Positions 27,998 to 37,485 are shown, counted from the first letter of the stretch. The stretch: 58,133 nucleotides of DNA from SAR202 cluster bacterium AD-804-J14_MRT_500m (GCA_009391275.1 VEXF01000008.1:1-58133); one strand, 5' to 3'. Numbers and translations are program-made. Notes: generated from the sequence alone by a model not told the origin.

Positions 27998-28909
27998 ATG
28001 CCAAAACACCGGATTCCTACGGTCAAGGAAGTTCAGGGGTATCTATCAGAACGGCGCAACTGGAATAGATGGGGTGATGCCAGTAGTGCAGGGGCTCCAA
28101 ACTTAATAACACCTGAGAAACGCTGTAAAGCGGCAAGGTTAGTGCAAACCGGCCGCAACATATCGCTGAGCCGCCCTATACCCGTCGAGCCCGGGGCAGA
28201 AAACCCTAGACCCTCCAGCCACTACATGACGCGAGAAGATCGAGACGGATGGGGAATCTATCAAGACTATTATGGCGCATTCTACCACGGTCCAGCCACA
28301 ACTCACCTAGACGCACTATGCCATATGTGGGACGGGTCAGGGATGTGGGATGGCAGAGATCCTGATCAAGATGTGTCGTTTGGCGGAGCTCGATATGGAT
28401 CCGTAGACGATTGGAAAGACGGACTGACTACTCGTGGTGTTTTACTCGACGTACCCAACCACAGAGGACAGTCTTACGTATCTGTAGATGAACCAGTTCA
28501 TGGCTGGGAATTGGAGGAAATCGCAGAATCCGAAGGAATCAAATTGGAACCTGGTGATGCGGTCATAGTCTATAGTGGGCGAGAGGCATACGCTCGGAAT
28601 AACGGCGGAACATGGACTGGCGCTGTTCGTCCTGGCCTTCATGCATCATGTCTACCGTTTTTTCGAGATCATGACGTTTCCATACTGGTATGGGATATGT
28701 TGGATGCCCAACCAAATGAATATGGTATCCCTTGGACCGTACATGGAGTCTTATTTGCATACGGAGTAGCTATAGTAGATAACGCTCTATTGGAACCTGT
28801 AGCCGCCGCATGCGCGGAAGAAATGAGGTATGAGTTCATGTTAACTTTGAATCCGCTGTTCCTAGTAGGCGGAACAGGATGCCCTATTAACCCAGTAGCT
28901 ATTTTTTAA
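27998..28909 (+). CDS. Cyclase-family protein (kynurenine formamidase-like)
   Basis: A 303-residue metal-dependent hydrolase of the cyclase family (PF04199), which includes bacterial kynurenine formamidase and isatin hydrolase. The metal motif HxGTHxDxPxH is seen as H97-GPATTH103-LD105-ALCH109. YSGREAYARNNGG and the C-terminal E-rich helix also fit. GGAAGGAAAG lies about 10 bases before the ATG at 27998. It is followed by an acetamidase/formamidase-like gene 62 bases on, and an LLM gene precedes it. Together these suggest opening and deacylation of a nitrogen heterocycle or amide (inference). Confidence 0.9.
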   Translation: MPKHRIPTVKEVQGYLSERRNWNRWGDASSAGAPNLITPEKRCKAARLVQTGRNISLSRPIPVEPGAENPRPSSHYMTREDRDGWGIYQDYYGAFYHGPATTHLDALCHMWDGSGMWDGRDPDQDVSFGGARYGSVDDWKDGLTTRGVLLDVPNHRGQSYVSVDEPVHGWELEEIAESEGIKLEPGDAVIVYSGREAYARNNGGTWTGAVRPGLHASCLPFFRDHDVSILVWDMLDAQPNEYGIPWTVHGVLFAYGVAIVDNALLEPVAAACAEEMRYEFMLTLNPLFLVGGTGCPINPVAIF

Positions 28910-28971
28910 TACTTCTCCGCTTCGCAATCAGGCATTAATTCCAATAGCCTTTTACAACTGGTGGAGCATAT

Positions 28972-29847
28972 ATGAGACGATTAACAAAGCAGAATTCTAT
29001 CTTTGTCTTAGATCCGAAGGCGCAACCTGCATTGACTATTAACGACGGAGAAGAACTAATCGTTGAGACATGGGATGCTTTCGAAGGTGAACGCGATCCA
29101 ATAAAGCTTGCGTCCAACCCTCCAAGGGGACCTGCAACAGGACAGATTTCAGTGGATGGAGCCCGGCCTGGAGACTCACTAAAGATAGATATCCTTGACA
29201 TCAAGGTTATAGGTGATGCAGTGCACTGGAGCGGCCCTGGGAGGGGATTTCTTCCGCATTATTTCGACGACCATTATGTAACACGCTACAAAGTAGAGAA
29301 AGATGAAATAGTATCTAGAAAAGGCATCAGAATTCCGATGAGACCTTCCGTCGGAATGATAGCGACTACGCCCCGAATACCCAAACCTACGGCTAGTGAT
29401 AGCGGCACTTACGGAGGAGATATAGATCTTCCAGAATTAACAGCTGGAAGCACGATCTTCTTACCAGTTCTAGTCCCAGGAGCACTCCTCGCTTTAGGAG
29501 ATTGTCACGCAGCCGTTGGGGATGGGGCAGTAGGAGGAACTGGAGCAGAGTGCGGAGCAGAAATTCATCTTCGCATTTCTCTTGAAAAGGGAAAGAAAAT
29601 ACCAGGGCCACGGGTTATTAGTCCAGAATATTTTATAACTATTGCACCGGGTGTTAATCTGGCAAGCGCCATGCGGCGGGCAGTCAAGCAGATGGTAGAT
29701 TATTTGGTTGAAGAAACTTCTATGAATCCCTATGAAGCATACGCCTTACTCAGCGTAGCCGGGGACATCAGAGTTTGCAGAACTTTTAGGCCGATCAGCC
29801 CTGTAAAAATGCTATTATCACGAAAAGTTCTCAGTCAACTGATATAA
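28972..29847 (+). CDS. Acetamidase/formamidase family protein
   Basis: A 291-residue protein of the FmdA/AmdA family (PF03069), which releases ammonia from formamide or acetamide. Family segments visible are ISVDGARPGDSLKIDILDI, IRIPMRPSVGMIATTP, GGDIDLPELTAGSTIFLPV and LALGDCHAAVGDGAVGGTG, and the C-terminal half has MNPYEAYALLSVAGDIRV. Length is shorter than long formamidases (about 400) but normal for the 290-330 group. GTGGAGC lies 5-6 bases before the ATG. It is the last plus-strand gene before the minus-strand BNR/EEP block. The true substrate may be a larger amide. Confidence 0.9.
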   Translation: MRRLTKQNSIFVLDPKAQPALTINDGEELIVETWDAFEGERDPIKLASNPPRGPATGQISVDGARPGDSLKIDILDIKVIGDAVHWSGPGRGFLPHYFDDHYVTRYKVEKDEIVSRKGIRIPMRPSVGMIATTPRIPKPTASDSGTYGGDIDLPELTAGSTIFLPVLVPGALLALGDCHAAVGDGAVGGTGAECGAEIHLRISLEKGKKIPGPRVISPEYFITIAPGVNLASAMRRAVKQMVDYLVEETSMNPYEAYALLSVAGDIRVCRTFRPISPVKMLLSRKVLSQLI

Positions 29848-29863
29848 GAGAACTCTTGCCTAT

Positions 29864-30643
29864 CTAACAATGCAGATCTACTAATAAGGCAGCATGATCG
29901 CTGAGAACATCGCGTCTGCAATTTAAGCCTCTGGGAGTTCCCCACACATATCTAGCATCTCGAATTCTTTGAGCCATCCCCCTATTGGCGAACGCTTGAT
30001 CCAACCGAAAACCATTACGGCCGTTGGGAGAGTACCATGAATATGCTCTAAGGCTGCCATAAATATATCGGAACGCATCAGACCAACCTGCCGTTTCCAT
30101 AGATCTCATCCAACCATCCTCTAACCCGCTAAATGTTGGATTTTCCTCATCAACTCCTATGCAACCGGAGTTTGTGTCACCGCCTATAAATGCGTCGCCA
30201 AGTTTATAATCAGATGATATCTTATACACGCAGCTTAGAAAGGCCGGTTTTCTACCAGTCACTCGGTTGGGAGCATGCATGACTCCTAAATACAACGGTC
30301 TCGGAGAAAAAACTCGTACCATGACCCAACGACGAGTCTCTGGAGTACACGGGAAGGAACTAATATTGCAAATTGGCCATCTCGAAGCTACAAGCAAGGA
30401 ATTTTGGCTGGGGAACCGAGGATCTACTGTGGATACTTGATAACACAATCCAGCGTCACGCAGACCATCTGCTAGCCATCTGCTGGGCGGAGTACCTCGG
30501 AACTCGCTCAACCCAACGATATCAGATCTCCAATCTAGAATTTGATAACGAATATCTTCTATTCGACGGCCACCGCCAGCCCGAATATTCCACCAAACCA
30601 CGCGAACACCACATGCTTGGTTATTCTTATTGATGTGGGACAA
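29864..30643 (-). CDS. Endonuclease/exonuclease/phosphatase (EEP) family protein
   Basis: A 259-residue EEP-fold protein (AP endonuclease/DNase I-like). Active-site residues appear in order: Asn in VVWWNIRAGG, Glu in LSEFRG, GGDTNSG and the closing LSDHAALLVDL with the catalytic Asp-His. Members cut nucleic acids or phosphodiesters/phosphoinositides. The TTG start at 30641-30643 has only a weak AGG site, and the ORF overlaps the end of the BNR gene by 17 bases, so translation is probably coupled to it. No signal peptide. Its link to the BNR protein is unexplained. Confidence 0.8.
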   Translation of the reverse strand: MSHINKNNQACGVRVVWWNIRAGGGRRIEDIRYQILDWRSDIVGLSEFRGTPPSRWLADGLRDAGLCYQVSTVDPRFPSQNSLLVASRWPICNISSFPCTPETRRWVMVRVFSPRPLYLGVMHAPNRVTGRKPAFLSCVYKISSDYKLGDAFIGGDTNSGCIGVDEENPTFSGLEDGWMRSMETAGWSDAFRYIYGSLRAYSWYSPNGRNGFRLDQAFANRGMAQRIRDARYVWGTPRGLNCRRDVLSDHAALLVDLHC

Positions 30644-33600
30644 TACCTGGCACAGAAGTTTCAGCTAAAAGTTGATTAAAAGCCGACAGATCTTTATCCT
30701 CAATTTCTTCTAAGATCTTCAGCTGTTGATCAATTTCACGAGAAAGTTTCTCGAAAACTTCGTAAGATTGTTTAGTAGGAACCGAATCTGCGCTCCGAAC
30801 CACACTCGGCAGTGCAGCTAGTTTGCTATTTAGTTTTGAGGGGAAATTCAGAGTATCCCAACGGGCGCCTATAGCCTTAGTTTGGATCAACTCATCTTCA
30901 ATCGCAGTTAACAATTTTAGAAGTTTCTCGCTGGCAGAAAAAATCGTCTGTTCTGATTCCAAACCGCGGATCCTATCTTGCCATTCTATTATCTGGTTGC
31001 GAATACTTCGAAGCCGGTTAATAGACGAATGGATTTCAGATTGTTTATCTCTTATTTTGAGAAGAAAGGAAAGTTGTGAATCCAAATCGGCCTGGCTGAC
31101 AGACACCCGTGGATCTGTCAAGATCTCAAAGGTTTTAACAGAAGATTGATCTTCTACGGTCAGCTTCACAGAATGCTGCCCCGGGGCAACTAAAGGTCCT
31201 TCTATCAAACGTTCAGTAGTAGCATCTCCAGGCACTTTCACAGCATCCTCATAACGCATGTTCCAGACAAATCGATTCATTCCAGCCGCAGCCGGAACCT
31301 GCATTGCAGTATCACTCCCAACCATATTAGAACTGCTATATCTGTTTATTACACTGCCAGACTGATCCATAAATTCTATGGTTATTTCTCCAACAGGCTC
31401 CTTGGCAAAGTAGTAGCTTACGGCAAGCCCTGCTGGTGAATCCTGGCCAGCATCTAAAAATTGGCGAACGATTCGACCATCCGGCATATTGATCTGTCGC
31501 CATCCTAACTCAAGACCCATACCTAGTCGATAATTCTTACCAGGTGAAGGCAGGTTTCCGCCTCCTACTTGGCCGGCAGATCTATATGAATCTCTCGGTG
31601 CAAAGAGATGAGTCGGGGAATCAAGTATCGTATCAGTTAGCTGATGGAGTATCGTCAGATCATCTAGGATCCAAAATGAACGCCCGTGAGTAGCAGCGAC
31701 CAAGTCAGTGTTTTTAACTTGCAGATCATGAATCGGAACGACAGGAAGATTAAGTCTCAGCGACTCCCATGAATTCCCATCATTAAGTGAAACGTATATC
31801 CCTGATTCAGTTCCAGCATAAAGTAAACCGCGTCTAGACGGGTCTTCTCGGATGCATCTGAGGAAGTCATTTTTCGGGATTCCATCAGAGATCGAGGTCC
31901 AAGATTTACCAAAATTATCAGTTTTATAGAGGTAGGGTTTGTAGTCATCCAGTTTATATCTCCAGCCAGCCAAATACGCTGTAGCCGGGTCATGAGGAGA
32001 GACTTCGATCATAGTAACAGTTGTCCATTCCGGCATACCGTCTGGTGTTACATCTTCCCAAGTCGATCCGTTATTTTTGGAAATATGAACCAATCCATCA
32101 TCAGAACCTGCCCAAAACACACCCTGCTGATGCTGGGATTCTACGAACGAAAAAATCGTACAATAATGCTCTGCTCCGGTAGTATCATGAGTAATGGGAC
32201 CACCAGATGCTTCCTGTTTTGACTTGTCGTCCCTGGTAAGATCAGGACTTATAGGATCCCAGTTAGTCCCCTCATCTACGCTCCGAAACACCCTATTTCC
32301 GGTTGCGTACAAAATATCGGGATCATGTGGCGATAATACTATTGGATAAGTCCACTGAAACCTGTACTTTATGTCTTTTGGACCCCACCCAGCATAAACT
32401 TCAGGCCATACGGTGATAATCCTAGTCTGTCCTGTAGCACAATCGTAACGTAGAAGCGGCCCACCTCCTCCAGGGGCACTCCCAATTGCACCCGAATAAA
32501 CGATATTGGGATTATCTGGCCGAACTGCAATGTACCCACTCTCAGAGCTACCAACTGGGTAGCATTCCCGATAGGGTATGGCTCCTTTATAGGTCCGACT
32601 TGGTACACTGATAGCACTGTTGTCCTGCTGAGTCCCATAGACTCGATACGGAAATTGTGAGTCCGTTGTGAGATGGTAAAACTGAGCGGTCGGTTGATTA
32701 AGAATAGTAGACCAGGATTCTCCCCCATTGAAGGAAATACAAGCACCACCATCGTTCCCTTCGATCATCCGTTGGGGATTTCTAGGATCTATCCATAAAT
32801 CATGGTTGTCACCATGCGGGGTCCCTACTGATATGAATGTACGACCCCCATCTACGGACTTGTGGGCGTCTAGATTCAAGATCCACACCGTGTCTCCATC
32901 ACTCGGATCGGCAAAAATATGCATATAATACCAAGGGCGCTGCCGCAAATTACGATCCTCTGACACACAACTCCAAGTGTCACCCCAATCATCGGATCTA
33001 AAGAGGCCACCATCAATAGCCTCTATCAACGCATAAACTCTGTTAGGTTGCGCAGCCGAGACTGTTACCCCAATCCGCCCTTTAAGCCCATCAGGAAGCC
33101 CAGGGTTGTTAGTGATATCCTCCCACGTGTCCCCACCATTATTGCTGCGGAACAAACCGCTGTTGGGACCGCCGCTATCTAGGCCCCATGGCGTACGAAT
33201 CACTTCCCAAAAAGCTGCATAAAGCGTACGAGGATTGGTTAAGTCAATAGATAAATCTATAGCACCCGATTGGGGATGGTTGTATAAAATTTTCTCCCAA
33301 GTGGCCCCCCCATCTTTGGAACGGAAGATACCTCTCTCTTCGTTAGGCCCAAAAGCATGGCCTAAGGCGGCAACATAGACTGTGTCTGGATCTTCCGGAT
33401 GTATGCGTATCCGAGAAATATGACGCGTATCTTCGAGTCCGAGATGAGACCAAGTACGGCCGGCATCTGTTGATTTATATACACCATCACCGTGAGAAAC
33501 ATTACCTCGAATGCATGCTTCTCCTGTTCCCACATAAATAACATTTGGATCACTGTCAGAAACAGCTATTGCGCCAACAGATGCCGAGTTAAAATGTCCG

Positions 33601-33815
33601 TCAGAGATGTTTTCCCAATATGTACCAGCATCGGTAGTCTTCCAGACGCCGCCGGTACAGGCACCAAAATAAAATGTTGCCGTCTTATCTGGGTCGCCAG
33701 CGACCGCTACTACACGACCTCCCCTGTGGGGGCCGATACACCTCCATTCCATCGTATTGAACAAACTAGGATCTCGGTTAACCTTATCGGAACTGCCTCG
33801 ATCAGTTGTGTTCAT
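30627..33815 (-). CDS. Large BNR/Asp-box (VPS10/sortilin-like) beta-propeller protein
   Basis: A 1062-residue protein with about eleven Asp-box motifs (S/K-x-D-x-G-x-T/S-W, for example KSTDAGRTW, RSKDGGATW, KTDNFGKSW) between about residues 55 and 690, indicating one or two large beta-propellers like sialidase/sortilin-type proteins. A beta-rich region (about 700-890) follows and the last 160 residues form a charged helical, probably coiled-coil, region. No Sec or Tat signal peptide is seen, which is odd because most such proteins are exported. GGAGGT lies 9 bases before the ATG at 33813-33815 and 3 bases before the GTG at 33819-33821; the ATG is preferred. The function is not established for this family. 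Confidence 0.86.
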   Translation of the reverse strand: MNTTDRGSSDKVNRDPSLFNTMEWRCIGPHRGGRVVAVAGDPDKTATFYFGACTGGVWKTTDAGTYWENISDGHFNSASVGAIAVSDSDPNVIYVGTGEACIRGNVSHGDGVYKSTDAGRTWSHLGLEDTRHISRIRIHPEDPDTVYVAALGHAFGPNEERGIFRSKDGGATWEKILYNHPQSGAIDLSIDLTNPRTLYAAFWEVIRTPWGLDSGGPNSGLFRSNNGGDTWEDITNNPGLPDGLKGRIGVTVSAAQPNRVYALIEAIDGGLFRSDDWGDTWSCVSEDRNLRQRPWYYMHIFADPSDGDTVWILNLDAHKSVDGGRTFISVGTPHGDNHDLWIDPRNPQRMIEGNDGGACISFNGGESWSTILNQPTAQFYHLTTDSQFPYRVYGTQQDNSAISVPSRTYKGAIPYRECYPVGSSESGYIAVRPDNPNIVYSGAIGSAPGGGGPLLRYDCATGQTRIITVWPEVYAGWGPKDIKYRFQWTYPIVLSPHDPDILYATGNRVFRSVDEGTNWDPISPDLTRDDKSKQEASGGPITHDTTGAEHYCTIFSFVESQHQQGVFWAGSDDGLVHISKNNGSTWEDVTPDGMPEWTTVTMIEVSPHDPATAYLAGWRYKLDDYKPYLYKTDNFGKSWTSISDGIPKNDFLRCIREDPSRRGLLYAGTESGIYVSLNDGNSWESLRLNLPVVPIHDLQVKNTDLVAATHGRSFWILDDLTILHQLTDTILDSPTHLFAPRDSYRSAGQVGGGNLPSPGKNYRLGMGLELGWRQINMPDGRIVRQFLDAGQDSPAGLAVSYYFAKEPVGEITIEFMDQSGSVINRYSSSNMVGSDTAMQVPAAAGMNRFVWNMRYEDAVKVPGDATTERLIEGPLVAPGQHSVKLTVEDQSSVKTFEILTDPRVSVSQADLDSQLSFLLKIRDKQSEIHSSINRLRSIRNQIIEWQDRIRGLESEQTIFSASEKLLKLLTAIEDELIQTKAIGARWDTLNFPSKLNSKLAALPSVVRSADSVPTKQSYEVFEKLSREIDQQLKILEEIEDKDLSAFNQLLAETSVPGIVPHQ

Positions 33816-33955
33816 ATTCACGGAACCTCCATACTTTCATTGGCAACCAGAGACAACTGCGACCTCAATCCCATTTGTACCCCGTTGCTTCTAATCCTGA
33901 CATTTTTGACAAAACGTAACCCGTCCGACCACTCAGTCTGTGAATACACGAATCG

Positions 33956-34150
33956 TTAAATCTTGATAACATTCCTTATTAGTTTTATTGCAGCGTTTAT
34001 CACGTACCAAGTGCCTAGAAAAGCCAATACCTCTAGAGTAAAGCTTCCGAATTTGTAGAAAGCCTCAGCAATGAGCATAGAACCGACTACAGCGGGCGCT
34101 TGTTCTATTAGCAGTTGTCTAACTGAAAGAGACTGGAACAGTGTAAACAT
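33956..34150 (-). CDS. Small hydrophobic protein, function unknown
   Basis: A 64-residue protein starting MFTLFQSLSVRQLL with two hydrophobic stretches (about 19-30 and 38-58) and a basic tail KLIRNVIKI. A very good AGGAGG lies 5 bases before the ATG at 34148-34150, which supports a real gene in spite of its small size. It is probably a membrane-bound or membrane-associated peptide. It lies 140 bases upstream of the BNR gene on the same strand. I do not recognise the family. Confidence 0.6.
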   Translation of the reverse strand: MFTLFQSLSVRQLLIEQAPAVVGSMLIAEAFYKFGSFTLEVLAFLGTWYVINAAIKLIRNVIKI

Positions 34151-34477
34151 GAAACCTCCTTGCAACTATGGGAGATATATTGAGCACGCAGAAAATCGAC
34201 ATACTACCGTGGAATGGGAGTGTAATTTGGGTGACTAGGAGTGTCAACAGAATCCCACTTAGCCAAACAAGATAATCCATAAACTTCTCAATACCCGAGA
34301 TTCTAAGATAATAAACAGACTTTCGTACACAAGAGTTTGTCGTATATATAGGAAAAGGTAGAAATGATAGGCTTTTACAATGAACTGTTGTGGTTTGTAC
34401 GCTTCATTATTGAATGACGACTTTTAAACCATAACTGCTGGATGATCTTTTCGAATCTGAAAGGGACAACAACGAGA
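34151..34477. other. Divergent intergenic region
   Basis: 327 bases between the small hydrophobic gene (minus) and the asparaginase-like gene (plus). It is AT-rich with no ORF of merit and no RNA gene recognised. It must hold both promoters, but no convincing -35/-10 pair was found; TATATATAGG near 34334-34343 is the most -10-like stretch. Confidence 0.45.
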
Positions 34478-36094
34478 ATGTCTAAACCTAAGATTGCCGT
34501 ATTCTCAGGGCAAACAGCAACAATTTCAAATTCTCCGACCCTCGTAACCGGCAACAAAGGTCGTCTACCTGGAGAACGGCCATTACCTGGCCGGTTTGAA
34601 CATTTAATTGCACAAGAACTTTACGAGCCAGTGGTTGTGAAGATTAAGAAATTCTCCGGACACCCGTTGGAAATAGACGCAAAAGAGGTGTACCACGATA
34701 ACGGGAAAGATTACTGGGAAGTAGAACTGCATCCTAACGATGGTCCTTACCTGTTGCCCTATGTCGCTCGGCGAGCAAACGATTCTACTCATGGGACCCC
34801 ATTTGAAGAATCCGATCTGCTGAACTCAGACATAAATTATGGTGGGCGTCAATTTTTCTATCCTGATGCAAAGCGCATTTTTATAGATATAGACCGGACA
34901 ATCTCTGGTAGAGACCACAACGGTGAAGCCAATATTTTGAACAACCAGGCTGACTTCGAGTTCATCCGTGTGCTGCCCCCTGGGGGATATACCAAACAGG
35001 GTGAGGTGCATGGAAAAGACTTTTTCGGATACAAGCCTTTCCCAATTCGAAAACTGGCACCACCCGGTTCATTAGCGAAAGTGATTAACATGGTACAAAG
35101 TGCGTTCGACAACGGGACGTTTACAGGAGGGATTTGGCTCGAAGGGACACCTTCCCTTGAGGAAACACTGTATTGGTTAAACTTACTTTTGGATTCCGAC
35201 ATACCGCTCGCTGGAGTATCATCACAGCGCCCACATGGGCAGATTTCAAACGATGGTGACCACAACATAATCGACGCAGTAGGATATGTTTTGTCAGGAC
35301 AAGGCTCTGATTTAGGTGTAGTCGCGGTGTTAGATGAACGAATTTTTGCATCTAGAGAGCTCAAAAAAGGAGACGACCGTCCAGGCGGTTATAAGGCGAC
35401 CGGTGGCCACGGTGGCGTCTTAGGAAGTCCTGGACCACCCATCACGATATGGTACAAACCGGCATTCCGACATACTAAAAGATCCGACGTCAATCTTTCT
35501 AACCTCCCCAAAGTCTTAGAGTTTACTGATATCACCACTGAACAAGAACAAATCAGAATACCTATCAAAGATGACAATGGATTCCTCTTGGAAGAATCCA
35601 TACCAAAGGTCGATATCGTGAAATTTGGGCACTATTGGTCAAATGACTCGATAGAGGGTTGGGATGCAATATCTGATGCAAATGCGGATTGTGAAGTCGG
35701 GATTTTGGCGCGTATACAACAGGGATTGGAAGAACAATCAAACAATAATACTACCTCACCCAAGTTACATGGTTTTGTATTGGAAGGTGCGAACCCATAT
35801 GGGTTCGGATCAGGGACGCAGATGGCAGCATTGGCCATAGCTGCCTGCAGCGGAATGCCGGTGGTAATTGTAGGACGTAGCGATTTGGAAGGACCTACCC
35901 CACCGTATTGGCACGAACTGACTATACTAGGGAGTAATCTAGATTCCAACAAAGCCCGGATATTGCTCATGGCGACGTTACTAAAACTTGGACGACTACC
36001 CAAAGCGCGTAACCCCAGGAATCCAACAGCTATCGAAAAACAGGCAATTGAATCAAGAATACAAGAATTCCAGAAGATTTTCGATACACATTAA
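34478..36094 (+). CDS. Long asparaginase-like protein with altered active site
   Basis: A 538-residue protein with the two-domain asparaginase fold. The region WLEGTPSLEETLYWLNLLL (about 220-238) matches the HGTDTMEET segment, SNDGDHNIIDAV matches SADGPLNLxxAV, LDERIFASRELKK matches the segment with the catalytic Lys, and FVLEGANPYGFGSG matches the C-terminal domain. The first catalytic Thr may remain (SGQT, T13), but the Asp of the GTDT triad is Pro (GTP, residue 225). It is about 200 residues longer than usual (320-350), the extra part lying between the first strand and the GTP segment. The ATG at 34478 is chosen by fit with the first strand; an in-frame ATG at 34442 is possible. Amidase activity is doubtful; another amide or a binding role is possible. 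Confidence 0.72.
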   Translation: MSKPKIAVFSGQTATISNSPTLVTGNKGRLPGERPLPGRFEHLIAQELYEPVVVKIKKFSGHPLEIDAKEVYHDNGKDYWEVELHPNDGPYLLPYVARRANDSTHGTPFEESDLLNSDINYGGRQFFYPDAKRIFIDIDRTISGRDHNGEANILNNQADFEFIRVLPPGGYTKQGEVHGKDFFGYKPFPIRKLAPPGSLAKVINMVQSAFDNGTFTGGIWLEGTPSLEETLYWLNLLLDSDIPLAGVSSQRPHGQISNDGDHNIIDAVGYVLSGQGSDLGVVAVLDERIFASRELKKGDDRPGGYKATGGHGGVLGSPGPPITIWYKPAFRHTKRSDVNLSNLPKVLEFTDITTEQEQIRIPIKDDNGFLLEESIPKVDIVKFGHYWSNDSIEGWDAISDANADCEVGILARIQQGLEEQSNNNTTSPKLHGFVLEGANPYGFGSGTQMAALAIAACSGMPVVIVGRSDLEGPTPPYWHELTILGSNLDSNKARILLMATLLKLGRLPKARNPRNPTAIEKQAIESRIQEFQKIFDTH

Positions 36095-36129
36095 AGCCAA
36101 CCCCTAGATGTTTTAAAAGTGTTACTGAG

Positions 36130-37485
36130 CTAGAGAAATGAAGAATCCTGGAGTCGGCGGATCTTAAGAGCGAAGCTCTCGCTAGGCAAATCAACATCGT
36201 CGTATGTAATCAAAGCATCCTCCGGAACCTGCCTGATAAGTTTTGCACCTCCACTCAATCCAATCGGAAGGAGACCGCGGTTGGACGCATCAATTGCAGT
36301 GTGAGCAAGCCCATAGACAGTATATCCACCCTCGCCATCAACCAGTTCACCACGGTAGAGCGGGCGTTTAGCGGTTGTCACAACTTCGGATATTTGATGG
36401 CCTAGAGGCGCCCCGGTAGGCTCTCCCATAATCGCTGCGCTAACTATACTTATCGAAGCTTCCATACCAACGAAGTGATATGGTCGGTACATTAGACCGT
36501 ATTTCCCATCCCCACCCATCGCAATCCCATATTCCGCCATAGCGTTGCGGAGATATTCACTGTCACTGGCAACTACTACATAAACGCCCCACCTCAACCC
36601 TTCAGCGATAGGATTTCCATCGTAGGAAGTGCTACTAATCGCCTCCACGATACCAGTCTGAGACAGGATTCCTCCATCAATTTTGGGACAAAGGACGGAT
36701 GGGATATCAGGAATAGACACAGGTGGAAAATGCATTCCTGGGACATCCGGTACCAGGCCCGTCATATTGGAAACGGCAACCATCTCGATAGCACTTTTGG
36801 TGCCATCAAGGAAAGAATTGTACATTTTGGGATTAAGATCCCCACGGAGAACTTCATCTTCGGTATGACCATAGAGGGTCCAGACGGTATCTGGTGTGCT
36901 TTTTCGAAGATTTGGGCTGTATTTAGTGCCTTTGCCAGCAGCTACGACCTGAAACCCCAACCCGGTGGCCCAGTCATATAATTCTTTTATCAACGCCGGT
37001 TGATCACCATATGCTAAAGAATACACGACCCCCATCTGGTCGGCTAAATTCTTTAGATAAGGACCGACCAATACATCAGCTTCTACGTTGACCATGACGA
37101 CATGTTTACCACTCACGATAGCGTTATAGGCGTGTAACACACCTGGTTCAACCAGCCCGGTTGCTTCAACTACCACGTCTACCGAAGACCGTACCGCTAA
37201 CATAGCATCCTGAGTGACCACTAAGCGCCCAGATGCCATAGCTTGGTCGGCAGATTCAAGAGAGTCCGTATATACTTTAGGACGGCCATCTAAATCAGAT
37301 CGCAATATAGCTTCATCAACCCGCCCCCGGGAGAGGTCAGCGATAAGCGCTACCCTAACGCCCTTCATACGGGCAATTTGCGCCATCATCATAGTACTAA
37401 AACGCCCAGCACCTATGAAAGCAACCTTAATCGGAGCCCCATTTTGTTCAAGATTCGCAAGTCGACTATTTAAATTAAGCAACAA
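36130..37485 (-). CDS. NAD(P)-dependent DXR-II/DRL-like dehydrogenase
   Basis: A 451-residue oxidoreductase related to homoserine dehydrogenase, with the architecture of the DRL (DXR-II) group known from Brucella: an N-terminal RLANLEQNG helix, the Rossmann motif FIGAGRFS, VVVEATGLVEPGV, GKHVVMVNVEADVLVGPYL, VYSLAYGDQP, AAGKGTKY, NMTGLVPD and a C-terminal SAF-like tail ending DALITYDDVDLP. Some DRL proteins carry out the DXP reductoisomerase step of the MEP pathway, but most members are uncharacterised. The TTG start at 37483-37485 has only a weak GAG upstream. An SDR gene lies 187 bases upstream on the same strand. A sugar-acid or homoserine-like substrate is equally possible. Confidence 0.72.
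   Translation of the reverse strand: MLLNLNSRLANLEQNGAPIKVAFIGAGRFSTMMMAQIARMKGVRVALIADLSRGRVDEAILRSDLDGRPKVYTDSLESADQAMASGRLVVTQDAMLAVRSSVDVVVEATGLVEPGVLHAYNAIVSGKHVVMVNVEADVLVGPYLKNLADQMGVVYSLAYGDQPALIKELYDWATGLGFQVVAAGKGTKYSPNLRKSTPDTVWTLYGHTEDEVLRGDLNPKMYNSFLDGTKSAIEMVAVSNMTGLVPDVPGMHFPPVSIPDIPSVLCPKIDGGILSQTGIVEAISSTSYDGNPIAEGLRWGVYVVVASDSEYLRNAMAEYGIAMGGDGKYGLMYRPYHFVGMEASISIVSAAIMGEPTGAPLGHQISEVVTTAKRPLYRGELVDGEGGYTVYGLAHTAIDASNRGLLPIGLSGGAKLIRQVPEDALITYDDVDLPSESFALKIRRLQDSSFL

Noticed and set aside
36130..37485. Homoserine dehydrogenase (threonine/methionine synthesis)
   Set aside because: The N-terminal region and the GKHVVMVNVEAD and SAF-like tail segments fit the DRL group better, and no ACT or standard Hom catalytic region was seen.
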